Assembly: GCF_000420045.1 (NCBI RefSeq)
Contig: NZ_ATUE01000005.1
Coordinates: forward strand, 186,001-250,000
Source of the DNA: Perlucidibaca piscinae DSM 21586
GTDB lineage: Bacteria; Pseudomonadota; Gammaproteobacteria; Pseudomonadales; Moraxellaceae
Direction: 5' to 3'
DNA: 64,000 nucleotides
Under the pieces are notes generated by a model. It searched no databases, was not told the origin of the DNA, and saw only the letters and a program-made list of their open reading frames with translations. This document shows positions 1-7,950 of this stretch, piece by piece. Numbering within the stretch: the first letter of the stretch is position 1; every line of letters starts with the position of its first letter. A program made the position numbers and the translations under genes.

Positions 1-513
1 GGGGTTGTCTCCATTCGCCAAGGCCAGGACCAAGGCATGATGGATATCTTCGGCTGGCACAAGATTCCGGAGGGGGGTGGAGCTGCACTGCTGGAAGCCA
101 TCTCGACCAGCCCTCTCCACGCTATCGTCGAGGCCGCCTGTCCGGGTGTACGGTTCACCGGCATGAACCTCTATTGCAACGAAGGCATCACCACCACCCG
201 TGGTTTCCATGTCGATTCGTTCAGCAGCCGGCTTAAGGCGTTCATTTACCTCACGGATGTGTTGTCACTGGATTTCGGCCCCTACACCTTCGTTCCCGAC
301 ACCCATGAGGCCTCCGCCTTCCGTGACATCAACCGCCTGTGCGCGCCGCATTTATGGGGGCACCGCGAAACTCCCTTACTCAATCCGGCACGGATTCTGC
401 CTGTTCTGGCAGCTCGAGGCAGCGTGATCATTTCCAATCAGGCCGGCTTTCATCGCGGCTTCCCGCAGCAACCCGGCGCCCGTCGCCTCGTTGCCGTCGT
501 CAACTACCACTAG
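1..513 (+). CDS. Phytanoyl-CoA dioxygenase (PhyH)-like 2OG-Fe(II) oxygenase, 5' end missing
   Basis: The frame is open to the left edge, so the N-terminus lies outside the window; the first Met is at 37. Counting from it, an HxD iron motif (H58, D60 in GFHVDS), a distal His139 (GFHRG) and Arg149 (the usual 2-oxoglutarate ligand position) form the facial triad of PhyH-type non-haem iron oxygenases. Such enzymes hydroxylate small molecules or sugar/lipid intermediates using O2 and 2-oxoglutarate. The gene ends 12 bp before a glycosyltransferase-like gene on the same strand, which suggests a role in modifying a surface glycan or its precursor. The substrate is not predictable. The family call is fairly secure; the pathway is inferred from neighbours only. 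Confidence 0.75.
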   Translation, partial: GVVSIRQGQDQGMMDIFGWHKIPEGGGAALLEAISTSPLHAIVEAACPGVRFTGMNLYCNEGITTTRGFHVDSFSSRLKAFIYLTDVLSLDFGPYTFVPDTHEASAFRDINRLCAPHLWGHRETPLLNPARILPVLAARGSVIISNQAGFHRGFPQQPGARRLVAVVNYH

Positions 514-525
514 GTTGACGGGTCC

Positions 526-1566
526 ATGAACGTGTTTCTGGTGCAGTCCCCGCTGCAGGTTCTTGCCGCGTTCGAGGCGCGCGAGACGTTCCCGGGCGAG
601 CCGGCACAGCTGATCGTGATGCTGTCGCCGAACAAGACGCGCAACAACACGCAGATTCTCGAGGCAGTGTCGCGCACAGGCTGGCTGCAGCCACTCATCA
701 TCCGGCCGCAGCGAGGGCGCCCGCTGCATAACCTGCGCATCAAGGCAGCACTCTTCCTGAGCCTGAAACGCCTGGCGCACCAGCACGTCGCCAATCTGTT
801 CATGGGCGACTTCCGCTCCATCTGGATGAACCGCGCGCGCGGGCTGTGTGAGCCGGAGACGACCTGGCTGATTGACGATGGCATGGTCACCCCCTATGTG
901 CAAAAGCATTTCTTCAGCCAAGGCATCTACTGGCCAGTGACGCGCAAGCAGAAGCTCAACAATCTGGTTCGCTCATTGGTCAACCGCTGGCATGGTTCGG
1001 AGCGGTTGCGCGACACTCCGATCAGCGTGTTCTCGGTCTATGACATGCCGGTGCCCGCCGCGCCAGGCCAGCGCGTGGTCAGGCACCACTACGAGCATCT
1101 GCGCTCACTCGGATCAGGGCAGCGACGAAGTGAGCATGATCTGTACTTCTTTGGCTCCAAGCTCAGCGAAGTCGGCATCATCACCCGGGATACGGAAATC
1201 GACCTGCTGGCACAGACCTTGGCGTGGAGCCGTGCACAGCAACTGGCACTGCATTACATTCCTCATCGCGAGGATCATCCCGACAAGCTCGACCGCATCC
1301 GTGCTCTCGACATCCCCGTGAAGCCGCTGGGTATGCCCGCAGAGCTCTATTTTGTGCTGAGCGAGCAGATTCCAGCCGGGATTGCCACGTTCTGTTCCTC
1401 GGCCATGAGCAGCCTCAGCTGCATTGCCGACTTTCCGCTGCGCTGCGCGTTCGTGATCCCGGAAACTGCCATCCGGGAAAGCTCCCGCGACGCGCTAGCA
1501 CTGATCTACCAAGGCTTTGATCAGACCGGTGTCCGGCTGATCAGGATGAACGACAACACGCCGTGA
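526..1566 (+). CDS. GT52 / alpha-2,8-polysialyltransferase-like glycosyltransferase
   Basis: The protein has 346 residues and starts with the N-terminal signature of the polysialyltransferase/GT52 superfamily (VQSPLQVLAAFEA, residues 6-18). Further family-like blocks are LIDDG (115-119), FFGSKLSEVGII (208-219), YIPHRED (244-250) and the Ser-rich FCSSAMSSL (289-297). Members use a GT-B fold and often move sialic acid or another acidic sugar from a CMP donor to lipooligosaccharide or capsule; donor and acceptor here are unknown. It lies 12 bp after the PhyH-like gene and 49 bp before the UDP-glucose dehydrogenase gene, consistent with one surface-glycan transcription unit. The superfamily call is good; true sialyltransferase activity is not shown. 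Confidence 0.7.
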   Translation: MNVFLVQSPLQVLAAFEARETFPGEPAQLIVMLSPNKTRNNTQILEAVSRTGWLQPLIIRPQRGRPLHNLRIKAALFLSLKRLAHQHVANLFMGDFRSIWMNRARGLCEPETTWLIDDGMVTPYVQKHFFSQGIYWPVTRKQKLNNLVRSLVNRWHGSERLRDTPISVFSVYDMPVPAAPGQRVVRHHYEHLRSLGSGQRRSEHDLYFFGSKLSEVGIITRDTEIDLLAQTLAWSRAQQLALHYIPHREDHPDKLDRIRALDIPVKPLGMPAELYFVLSEQIPAGIATFCSSAMSSLSCIADFPLRCAFVIPETAIRESSRDALALIYQGFDQTGVRLIRMNDNTP

Positions 1567-1615
1567 ACTGTCCACGACGTAAACTCAGCAGATTCGACAC
1601 AAGGACCAGAGCATC

Positions 1616-2956
1616 ATGAAAATCACCGTCTTCGGCACCGGCTACGTAGGATTGGTCACCGGCGCCTGCCTGGCCGATGTCGGCCACCACGTCATGTGCG
1701 TGGATGTGGACCAGGGCAAGATCGACCGTCTCAAGCAGGGCATCATCCCTATCTTCGAGCCGGGCCTCGAGGCCATCGTCAAGCGCTGCTTCAAGGATGG
1801 CACGCTGCAGTTCACCACCAGCGCCGCTGAAGGCGTGGCCCATGGCCTGCTGCAGTTCATCGCGGTCGGTACGCCGCCGGACGAGGACGGCGCCGCCGAC
1901 CTGCAGTATGTGCTCAAGGTCGCTGACACCATCGGCAGCCACCTGACCGACTACAAGGTGGTCATCGACAAGTCGACCGTGCCCGTGGGCACCGCCGAAA
2001 AGGTCCGTGACGCCATCGCCGCCGCACTGGCGAGCCGTGGTCTGAAACAGGACTTCGCGGTCTGCTCCAACCCCGAGTTCCTCAAGGAAGGCAGCGCCAT
2101 CGAGGACTTCAGCAAAGCGGCGCGCATCGTGGTCGGCACCGACTCGGAAAAGGTCCGCCAGCTCATGCGCGAATGCTACGCGCCCTACAACCGCAACCAC
2201 GACAAGCTGATGTTCATGGACATCCGCGCTGCCGAGCTGACCAAGTACGCCGCCAACGCCATGCTGGCTACCAAGATCAGCTTCATGAACGAGCTCTCGC
2301 AGATCGCCGAGCGCCTGGGCGTGGACATCGAGCAGGTGCGTGAAGGCATCGGCTCCGACCCGCGCATCGGCTATCACTTCATCTACCCGGGCTGTGGCTA
2401 TGGCGGCTCCTGCTTCCCCAAGGACGTGAAGGCGCTGTCGCACATCGCCAACCAGGTCGGCTATTCGCCGGAGCTGCTGGATGCCGTCGAGCATGTCAAC
2501 GCACGCCAGAAACAAACCCTGTTCACCAAGCTCCATGCGGCACTGAACGGCCAGATCGCCGGCAAGACCATCGCGGTCTGGGGCCTGTCGTTCAAGCCCA
2601 ACACCGATGACATGCGCGAGGCGCCCAGCCGTGACCTGCTGGAGGCCGTCTGGGCGGTAGGTGGCACGGTGCAGGCCTACGACCCCGAGGCCATGCACGA
2701 GACCGGACGCATCTACGGTGAACGAGCCGACCTCCACCTGTGCGCGAATCGCAATGCCGCCGTCGCGGGCGCCGATGCACTGGTGATCTGCACGGAGTGG
2801 AAGGCCTTCCGTACCGTGGACTTCGGCTGGCTCAAGGGTCAGCTCGCGACCGGCGTGGTGGTGGATGGCCGCAACCTGTATGCGCCGGCCGAGGTGAAGG
2901 CGGCCGGCCTGAAATATTATGGCGTGGGGCGCGGCGACTCGCTGGCGTCACACTGA
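1616..2956 (+). CDS. ugd: UDP-glucose 6-dehydrogenase
   Basis: Oxidises UDP-glucose to UDP-glucuronate with two NAD+, supplying an acidic sugar for capsule, exopolysaccharide or LPS. The 446 residues are full family length. Visible features are the Rossmann dinucleotide motif GTGYVG at residues 7-12, the NPEFLKEG block (152-159), Lys210 and Asn214 of the AELTKYAANAML segment, and the catalytic Cys266 in GCGYGGSCFPKD. The UDP-binding C-terminal domain follows, with WGLSFKPNTDDMREAPS near residue 320. It is the last rightward gene of the glycan block and converges on the ELM1-family gene; a perfect palindrome lies just after its stop codon. Could also be called rkpK or udg. Confidence 0.95.
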   Translation: MKITVFGTGYVGLVTGACLADVGHHVMCVDVDQGKIDRLKQGIIPIFEPGLEAIVKRCFKDGTLQFTTSAAEGVAHGLLQFIAVGTPPDEDGAADLQYVLKVADTIGSHLTDYKVVIDKSTVPVGTAEKVRDAIAAALASRGLKQDFAVCSNPEFLKEGSAIEDFSKAARIVVGTDSEKVRQLMRECYAPYNRNHDKLMFMDIRAAELTKYAANAMLATKISFMNELSQIAERLGVDIEQVREGIGSDPRIGYHFIYPGCGYGGSCFPKDVKALSHIANQVGYSPELLDAVEHVNARQKQTLFTKLHAALNGQIAGKTIAVWGLSFKPNTDDMREAPSRDLLEAVWAVGGTVQAYDPEAMHETGRIYGERADLHLCANRNAAVAGADALVICTEWKAFRTVDFGWLKGQLATGVVVDGRNLYAPAEVKAAGLKYYGVGRGDSLASH

Positions 2957-2965
2957 CCCGGACAA

Positions 2966-2987
2966 CGGTCCGTCACGTGACGGACCG
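2966..2987. terminator. Perfect 22-bp palindrome between convergent genes (possible bidirectional terminator)
   Basis: Positions 2966-2976 and 2977-2987 are exact reverse complements, centred on CACGTG. It begins 9 bp after the ugd stop and overlaps the last codons and stop (2973-2975) of the convergent ELM1-family gene. It has no unpaired loop and no T-tract on either side, so it is not a classical intrinsic terminator. It could fold in either transcript, or be a protein-binding site. Confidence 0.4.
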
Positions 2988-3911
2988 GACCGCAACCGTC
3001 GGGTGGCTATCCAGCAAATGGCCAGCCACCCGATCCGACTCCCGCAAGCCGTTGCCTGCAGGAAGCGCCTCACCTGACTGCCAAACCGAATAGCGCACCA
3101 CACGCCCCTGCGCCACCAGCGTCTGGATACCTCGCACCAGCCGTCCCGGTTTCGCATTCGCCGGCAGCTCCAACAGGCCCGTGCGGCAACCGGCAGTGAG
3201 TGCTTCGTAGATCATCGAGACGCTGTCTTCGCTGACCCAGACCACCTCCGTGATGGCCAGCTGCGCTGCCAGCCAGCCCGGAGGGCATTGTTCCCACGGC
3301 TGACAGGCATCGCCGAAAGCCTCTCGCAGCTGCTCACGCAACGCCGCTGGCGTGCGCCGGGAATCCGTCACCCGCAAGCCGGGCCAGGCCTCACGCAGAG
3401 TCACGAGCTGACGCAGTACCGAGGCATTGTCCCAGCCGAAATGCTTGCTGATGCCCCCGACCAGCGCCAGCGCCGAGCCTGGTACCTTGTCACCGGGGCG
3501 CATGGGGTTGAGCACACCGCGCGTGCTGATGACGTTGGCACCGCTGACCTCGTCATGCTCAGGCACCACCACGTGATCAAACCAGGACAGCGGCAGAGAA
3601 GGCTTCATCAGCACCACCGTGCGTCCGCCGCAGGCGCGTTGCGCGCACAGCAGCGGCCAGTGCGTGGCATGTCCCGCAGCGACAATCCAGTCTGGCGCCG
3701 GCCAGTCCGGCTGGCGCGGAAAGCGCCGCAACAGCCAGCTCAGCAGTGCACGCCAGCCGGTCAGACGCAGAGGCGCAACAGGAATGTCGATGACTCGGCA
3801 ATCGCTCTGACGCTGCATGGCCTGCACCAGTCCCAGCGTCTGGTTCTCGTGGCCGGGCTTGCCGTCGATCAAGCGCCAGATCACGCGCCGGGGGTGTGGG
3901 GTTGCCGTCAT
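2973..3911 (-). CDS. ELM1-family (DUF1022) putative glycosyltransferase
   Basis: The 312-residue protein carries the family hallmark DGKPGHENQ (residues 16-24), a ISKHFGWDN block, and a C-terminal VWVSEDSVSMIYEALTAG segment resembling the donor-binding region of GT-B enzymes. Bacterial homologues are labelled mitochondrial fission ELM1 by similarity, but genomic context usually points to cell-envelope glycan assembly. The ATG at 3911 is preferred because GAGGACAGG precedes it; the longer in-frame start at 3962 has no ribosome site and would sit beside the ilvE terminator. It lies downstream of ilvE on the same strand, separated by that terminator, and converges on ugd. An ELM1 gene beside ilvE recalls the Acinetobacter outer-core region. 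The function is inferred. Confidence 0.75.
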   Translation of the reverse strand: MTATPHPRRVIWRLIDGKPGHENQTLGLVQAMQRQSDCRVIDIPVAPLRLTGWRALLSWLLRRFPRQPDWPAPDWIVAAGHATHWPLLCAQRACGGRTVVLMKPSLPLSWFDHVVVPEHDEVSGANVISTRGVLNPMRPGDKVPGSALALVGGISKHFGWDNASVLRQLVTLREAWPGLRVTDSRRTPAALREQLREAFGDACQPWEQCPPGWLAAQLAITEVVWVSEDSVSMIYEALTAGCRTGLLELPANAKPGRLVRGIQTLVAQGRVVRYSVWQSGEALPAGNGLRESDRVAGHLLDSHPTVAVRSVT

Positions 3912-3966
3912 CCTGTCCTCGTGGCTGGTTCGTGGGGCATCACGCGCGAGCCGGGAAAGCATAAAG

Positions 3967-3993
3967 AAAAAGCCCGCACGATGGCGGGCTTTT
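3967..3993 (-). terminator. Intrinsic terminator downstream of ilvE
   Basis: On the minus strand GCCCGC-CATCGT-GCGGGC forms a hairpin followed by TTTTTCTTT. The stem is flanked by A and T runs so it could also work in the other direction. It lies about 60 bp after the ilvE stop and separates ilvE from the ELM1-family gene. Confidence 0.88.
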
Positions 3994-4053
3994 CATCTGG
4001 TCAGGCGATCAACCACAGCGCCCGGCCGGCGGACGAGTTTCACCGCCGTCACA

Positions 4054-4983
4054 TCAGCCGGTAACCGGCGTCAGCCACTCGGCATGGTCCTTGCGGACGC
4101 CGGTCACGGTCTCGAAGTAGGCCTTCTGCAGCACCGTGGTGATGGGCCCGCGACGACCGGCGCCGATGAGGCGCCCATCGAGCTCGCGGATCGGCGTGAC
4201 TTCGGCGGCGGTGCCGGTGAAGAAGGCCTCGTCGGCGATGTAGACCTCGTCACGGGTGATGCGCTTTTCCTTCACGGTGTAGCCATGCTCTTCGGCGAGC
4301 TGGATCACCGTCTTGCGGGTGATGCCGTCGAGGCAGGCGGTCACGTCCGGGGTGTAGATCACGCCGTCACGCACCACGAAGATGTTCTCGCCCGAGCCCT
4401 CCGCCACGAAGCCTTCCGGATCCAGCATCAAGGCCTCTTCGGCGCCGCCGGAGATGGCCTCCTGCAGAGCCAGCATGGAGTTGATGTAGTTGCCGTTGGC
4501 CTTGGCGCGGGTCATCGCAATGTTGACGTGATGGCGGGTGTAGCTCGAGGTGCGCACCTTGATGCCCAGCTCCAGCGCTTCCTTGCCCATGTATGCGCCC
4601 CACTCCCAGGCGGCGACGATCACGTGCACCTTGAGGTTGCTGGCGCGCAGGCCCATGCCTTCGCTTCCGTAGAACACCATCGGACGCAGATAGGCGTGTG
4701 GCAGACCGTTCTCGCGGATCACGGTGCGGTGCGCCTCGTTGATCTCGTCCTGCGAATACGGCATGGCCATGTTCATGATGTGCGCCGACTTGAACAGGCG
4801 GTCGGTGTGCTCCTTCAGGCGGAAGATGCAGGCACCGCGATCCGGCGTGGCGTAGGCACGAACGCCCTCGAAGACGCCCATGCCGTAGTGCAGGGTATGG
4901 GTCAGCACATGGGTATTGGCCTCGCGCCACGGCACCAGCTTGCCGTCATACCAGATCACGCCATCACGATCAGACATCGACAT
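4054..4983 (-). CDS. ilvE: Branched-chain amino acid aminotransferase
   Basis: PLP-dependent fold-IV transaminase that interconverts Leu, Ile and Val with their 2-keto acids using glutamate/2-oxoglutarate. From the ATG at 4983 the protein has 309 residues, the usual length. The PLP lysine is Lys161 in RAKANGNYINS; LTHTLHYGMGVFEGVRAY near the N-terminus and EGSGENIF later are family signatures. The frame is open further upstream to 5079, but GGAG sits 7 nt before the ATG at 4983 and the homologous N-terminus (MxxxDRDGxIWxDGKLV) begins there. It follows glnE on the same strand after 124 bp and ends in an intrinsic terminator. Confidence 0.95.
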   Translation of the reverse strand: MSMSDRDGVIWYDGKLVPWREANTHVLTHTLHYGMGVFEGVRAYATPDRGACIFRLKEHTDRLFKSAHIMNMAMPYSQDEINEAHRTVIRENGLPHAYLRPMVFYGSEGMGLRASNLKVHVIVAAWEWGAYMGKEALELGIKVRTSSYTRHHVNIAMTRAKANGNYINSMLALQEAISGGAEEALMLDPEGFVAEGSGENIFVVRDGVIYTPDVTACLDGITRKTVIQLAEEHGYTVKEKRITRDEVYIADEAFFTGTAAEVTPIRELDGRLIGAGRRGPITTVLQKAYFETVTGVRKDHAEWLTPVTG

Positions 4984-5107
4984 CACGAAACTCCGTCCGG
5001 GAACTGCCACGCGCACGTCAGGCACCACGGTGTGGCGCAACGGTTGGCGTGACCAAAAAGAAGACGCGTATTGCACCACAAAACGGGGGGACTCGCCTAC
5101 TGGGCGA

Positions 5108-7819
5108 TCACCCCGCCATCACCCGCGCCCAGATCGCCTGCACCTGTTCGCGCGCCGCACGCAGGCTGTCATCGGTGAGCTCGCGGCCCTGCTCCGCCAG
5201 CGCCTGGCGGTGGCCGCGCGCGCGCAAGGCCAGGTAGGCCGACGTCAGCGCGGTAGCGTCGTCAGCCGGCAGCAAGCCCTCGGCCGCCAGCGTGTCGAGC
5301 AGGCGCACGTTGTCCGGCCAGCGTGCCAGCGCCGGGTGCGCATGCGCGTGCGCCAAGGTCAGGAACTGGACCAGGAACTCGATGTCGACCAGACCGCCGG
5401 GGCTGTGCTTGAGGTCGATCTCGTCCGGCGACTTGGGGGCCAGGTGATCACGCATCTTCTGACGCATGTCGAGCACCTCCTGACGCAGTGCGGCGACATC
5501 GCGCGGGCGCTGCAGCACCTCGGCACGCACGGCGTCGAAACGCTGCGCCAGACGCGGGTCGCCGGCCACCACACGGGCCCGTACCAGGGCCTGGTACTCC
5601 CAGGTCCAGGCCTGCTCGCGCTGGTAGCTGGCAAAGCCCGACAGCGAGGTCACCAGCAGGCCGGAGGCCCCGGACGGGCGCAGCCGCATGTCGACGTCAT
5701 AGAGCTGGCCAGTCGCCATGGCGGTGGTCATCAGATGGATGATCTTCTGGCCGAGACGGGCATAGAAGCTGGCGCCATCCAGCGGCTTGGGGCCATCGGT
5801 GTCGGCCTGCGGGTCGGCATCGTGGATGAACACCAGATCGAGGTCGGAGCCATAGCCCAGCTCCAGACCGCCCAGCTTGCCATAGCCGACAATGATGAAA
5901 TCGGGATCGCAGGGGGTGCCGTCCTCGCGACGCGGACGACCATGGCGCGTGGTGAGCTGATGCCAGCTCAGGTTGAGCACCTCCTGCAGCACGGCCTCGG
6001 CCAGCCAGGTCAGCGAATCGCTGATCTTCATCAGCGGCAGCGTGCCCTTGAGGTCGGAGGCGGCAACACGCAGCAGCTGCCCCTTCTGGAAGATGCGCAG
6101 CACATCCATCTGGCGCTCGAGATCCTCCTCGGGAATGCGCATGAGCTGGCTGCGCAGCTCGGCCTCCAGGTCCGAGCGGCTCGGCGGCGCGAACAGGGTG
6201 GCGGCATTGAGCAGCTCATCGAGCAGCACCGGGTAGCGCGCCAGCAGCTCGGCCATCCACGGGCTGGCCGCGCACAGGTCGACCAGACGCTGCAGGGCGC
6301 CAGGGTTCTCGATGAGCAGGATGAGGTAGGCCGAGCGTCGCAGCGTGGCCTCGATCAGCGGGATGATGCGCTGCAGGGCCTGCTCGCCGTTGTCATCGTC
6401 GCGGCAGGCGCGCACCAGCAGCGGCAGCAGGCGGTCGAGACGCTCGCGGCCGGTGCCGGAAAGCTGGCTGATGGCTCGACTGGCAAGCAGGGCCTGCACC
6501 GGCGCCGGCCAGTCCTCGGGCGCCGGCAGGGTCTCCGCCGCGTCCTCGTCGTCACGCAGGGAAATCACGTCGCGGAAATGGCCATGCACGATGTCGCGCT
6601 GGCGCCCGAGCTCGGCGACATAGGCCGGCCAGTCATCGAAGCCCATGGCCTGGGCGACACGCAGGCGATCCTCGGCATCCACCGGCAGCATCTGGGTCTG
6701 CTGATCGTGCAGGGCCTGGATGCGGTGCTCGCTGTCACGCAGAAAGCGGTAGGCATGCGCCAGCTCCTCCACCGCGCGGGGCGGCAACAATCGGCGCTCG
6801 GCCAGCAGCGGCAGCACCTGCAGCAGCGGGCGCAGCTGCAGGCTGGGATCGACGCCACCGCGAATCAGCTGGAAGGCCTGGGCAATGAACTCGACCTCGC
6901 GGATGCCGCCCCGGCCGAGCTTGATGTTGTCCTCGCGATCCAGCCGGCGCACCTCGCGCTCGATCATGGTCTTCATTTCGCGCAGCGACTCGAAGGCGCC
7001 GTAATCGATGTAGCGGCGGAACACGAACGGCCGCAGGCGCTTCAACAGGCGCTCGCCGGCAGCGCCATCGCCAGCGCAGACCCGCGCCTTGATCAGGGCA
7101 TAGCGCTCCCACTCGCGGCCATGGCGCTCGTAATAGGCCTCCAGGGCGTCGAAGCCCATGGCCAGCGCCGAGCCATCACCCCAAGGGCGAAGGCGCATGT
7201 CGACTCGGAACACGAAGCCGTCGGCGGTGACCGTGTCCAGATACTGGATCAGGCGCTGGCCGACCTTGATGAAGAACTCCTGGTTGCTGACGCTGCGGCT
7301 GCCATCGGTCTCGCCTTCTTCCTCGTAGGTGAAGATGAGGTCGATGTCGGAGGACAGGTTGAGCTCCTGCCCGCCCAGCTTGCCCATGCCCAGCACCACC
7401 ATCTGCTGTGGCTGGCCGGAGCTTGACCCGATCGGCGAGCCATGCAGACGCACCACTTCAGCATGGGCCTGGGCCAGCGCGCAGGACAGCACAGCGTCGG
7501 CGAAATCGGAGAGCTCGCGGGTCACTTCCTCCAGCGTGCACAGGCGCTGCAAATCGCGGGCGATGAAGCGCATCTGCTCGCGGGTGCGCAGGCGACGCAG
7601 AGCGGCCTGCCAGGCTGGATCGACGTTGCGGGCAAGATCAGGCAGGGAGCGATCGGCGACTGACGCCAGGTTGGCCACCGCATCGGCGCAGCATACCGCG
7701 TAATCGGGCTTGGCACTTTGACGCCATGCTTCGTCTGTCGCCCCGTCATCACTGCCCATTCGCTCGCGCGCGGCAGCAAGCCACGGCGACAGCAGATATG
7801 GTGAAGGCCCTGCCAACAT
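5108..7819 (-). CDS. glnE: Bifunctional glutamine synthetase adenylyltransferase/adenylyl-removing enzyme
   Basis: Adenylylates and deadenylylates glutamine synthetase in response to PII and glutamine. The 903-residue protein has two nucleotidyltransferase domains. The N-terminal one (adenylyl-removing) carries GMGKLGGQELNLSSDIDLIF and the C-terminal one (adenylylating) GYGKLGGLELGYGSDLDLVF, each with the DxD metal motif. The length is slightly below the usual 930-950. The ATG at 7819 is chosen because GGAG lies 8 nt upstream; a TTG at 7825 is too close to it. The target gene glnA is immediately upstream, separated by a terminator, and ilvE follows. A long open frame on the opposite strand (4916-7426) is a base-composition shadow. 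Confidence 0.95.
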   Translation of the reverse strand: MLAGPSPYLLSPWLAAARERMGSDDGATDEAWRQSAKPDYAVCCADAVANLASVADRSLPDLARNVDPAWQAALRRLRTREQMRFIARDLQRLCTLEEVTRELSDFADAVLSCALAQAHAEVVRLHGSPIGSSSGQPQQMVVLGMGKLGGQELNLSSDIDLIFTYEEEGETDGSRSVSNQEFFIKVGQRLIQYLDTVTADGFVFRVDMRLRPWGDGSALAMGFDALEAYYERHGREWERYALIKARVCAGDGAAGERLLKRLRPFVFRRYIDYGAFESLREMKTMIEREVRRLDREDNIKLGRGGIREVEFIAQAFQLIRGGVDPSLQLRPLLQVLPLLAERRLLPPRAVEELAHAYRFLRDSEHRIQALHDQQTQMLPVDAEDRLRVAQAMGFDDWPAYVAELGRQRDIVHGHFRDVISLRDDEDAAETLPAPEDWPAPVQALLASRAISQLSGTGRERLDRLLPLLVRACRDDDNGEQALQRIIPLIEATLRRSAYLILLIENPGALQRLVDLCAASPWMAELLARYPVLLDELLNAATLFAPPSRSDLEAELRSQLMRIPEEDLERQMDVLRIFQKGQLLRVAASDLKGTLPLMKISDSLTWLAEAVLQEVLNLSWHQLTTRHGRPRREDGTPCDPDFIIVGYGKLGGLELGYGSDLDLVFIHDADPQADTDGPKPLDGASFYARLGQKIIHLMTTAMATGQLYDVDMRLRPSGASGLLVTSLSGFASYQREQAWTWEYQALVRARVVAGDPRLAQRFDAVRAEVLQRPRDVAALRQEVLDMRQKMRDHLAPKSPDEIDLKHSPGGLVDIEFLVQFLTLAHAHAHPALARWPDNVRLLDTLAAEGLLPADDATALTSAYLALRARGHRQALAEQGRELTDDSLRAAREQVQAIWARVMAG

Positions 7820-7868
7820 GCTCAACTCTCCGGACTCATCGTGTCCGGCATCATGCCTGCAGAGCCTG

Positions 7869-7904
7869 AAAAAACAAAAGGCCCGCTCTCACGAGCGGGC
7901 CTTT
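7869..7904 (-). terminator. Intrinsic terminator downstream of glnA
   Basis: On the minus strand AAAGGCCCGCTC-GTGA-GAGCGGGCCTTT forms a perfect 12-bp stem with a 4-nt loop, followed by a T-rich run (TTTTGTTTTTT). It ends glnA transcription before glnE. Confidence 0.93.
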
Positions 7905-7950
7905 CATCGAAGCGTGTGCTGGCAACCGTCTCAGGCTGCCGGCACCACCA

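Noticed and set aside
4916..7426. An 836-codon open frame on the plus strand opposite glnE
   Set aside because: It is the antisense shadow of a high-GC gene: low-complexity His/Gln/Arg composition, no ribosome site, no domain, and full overlap with a certain gene.
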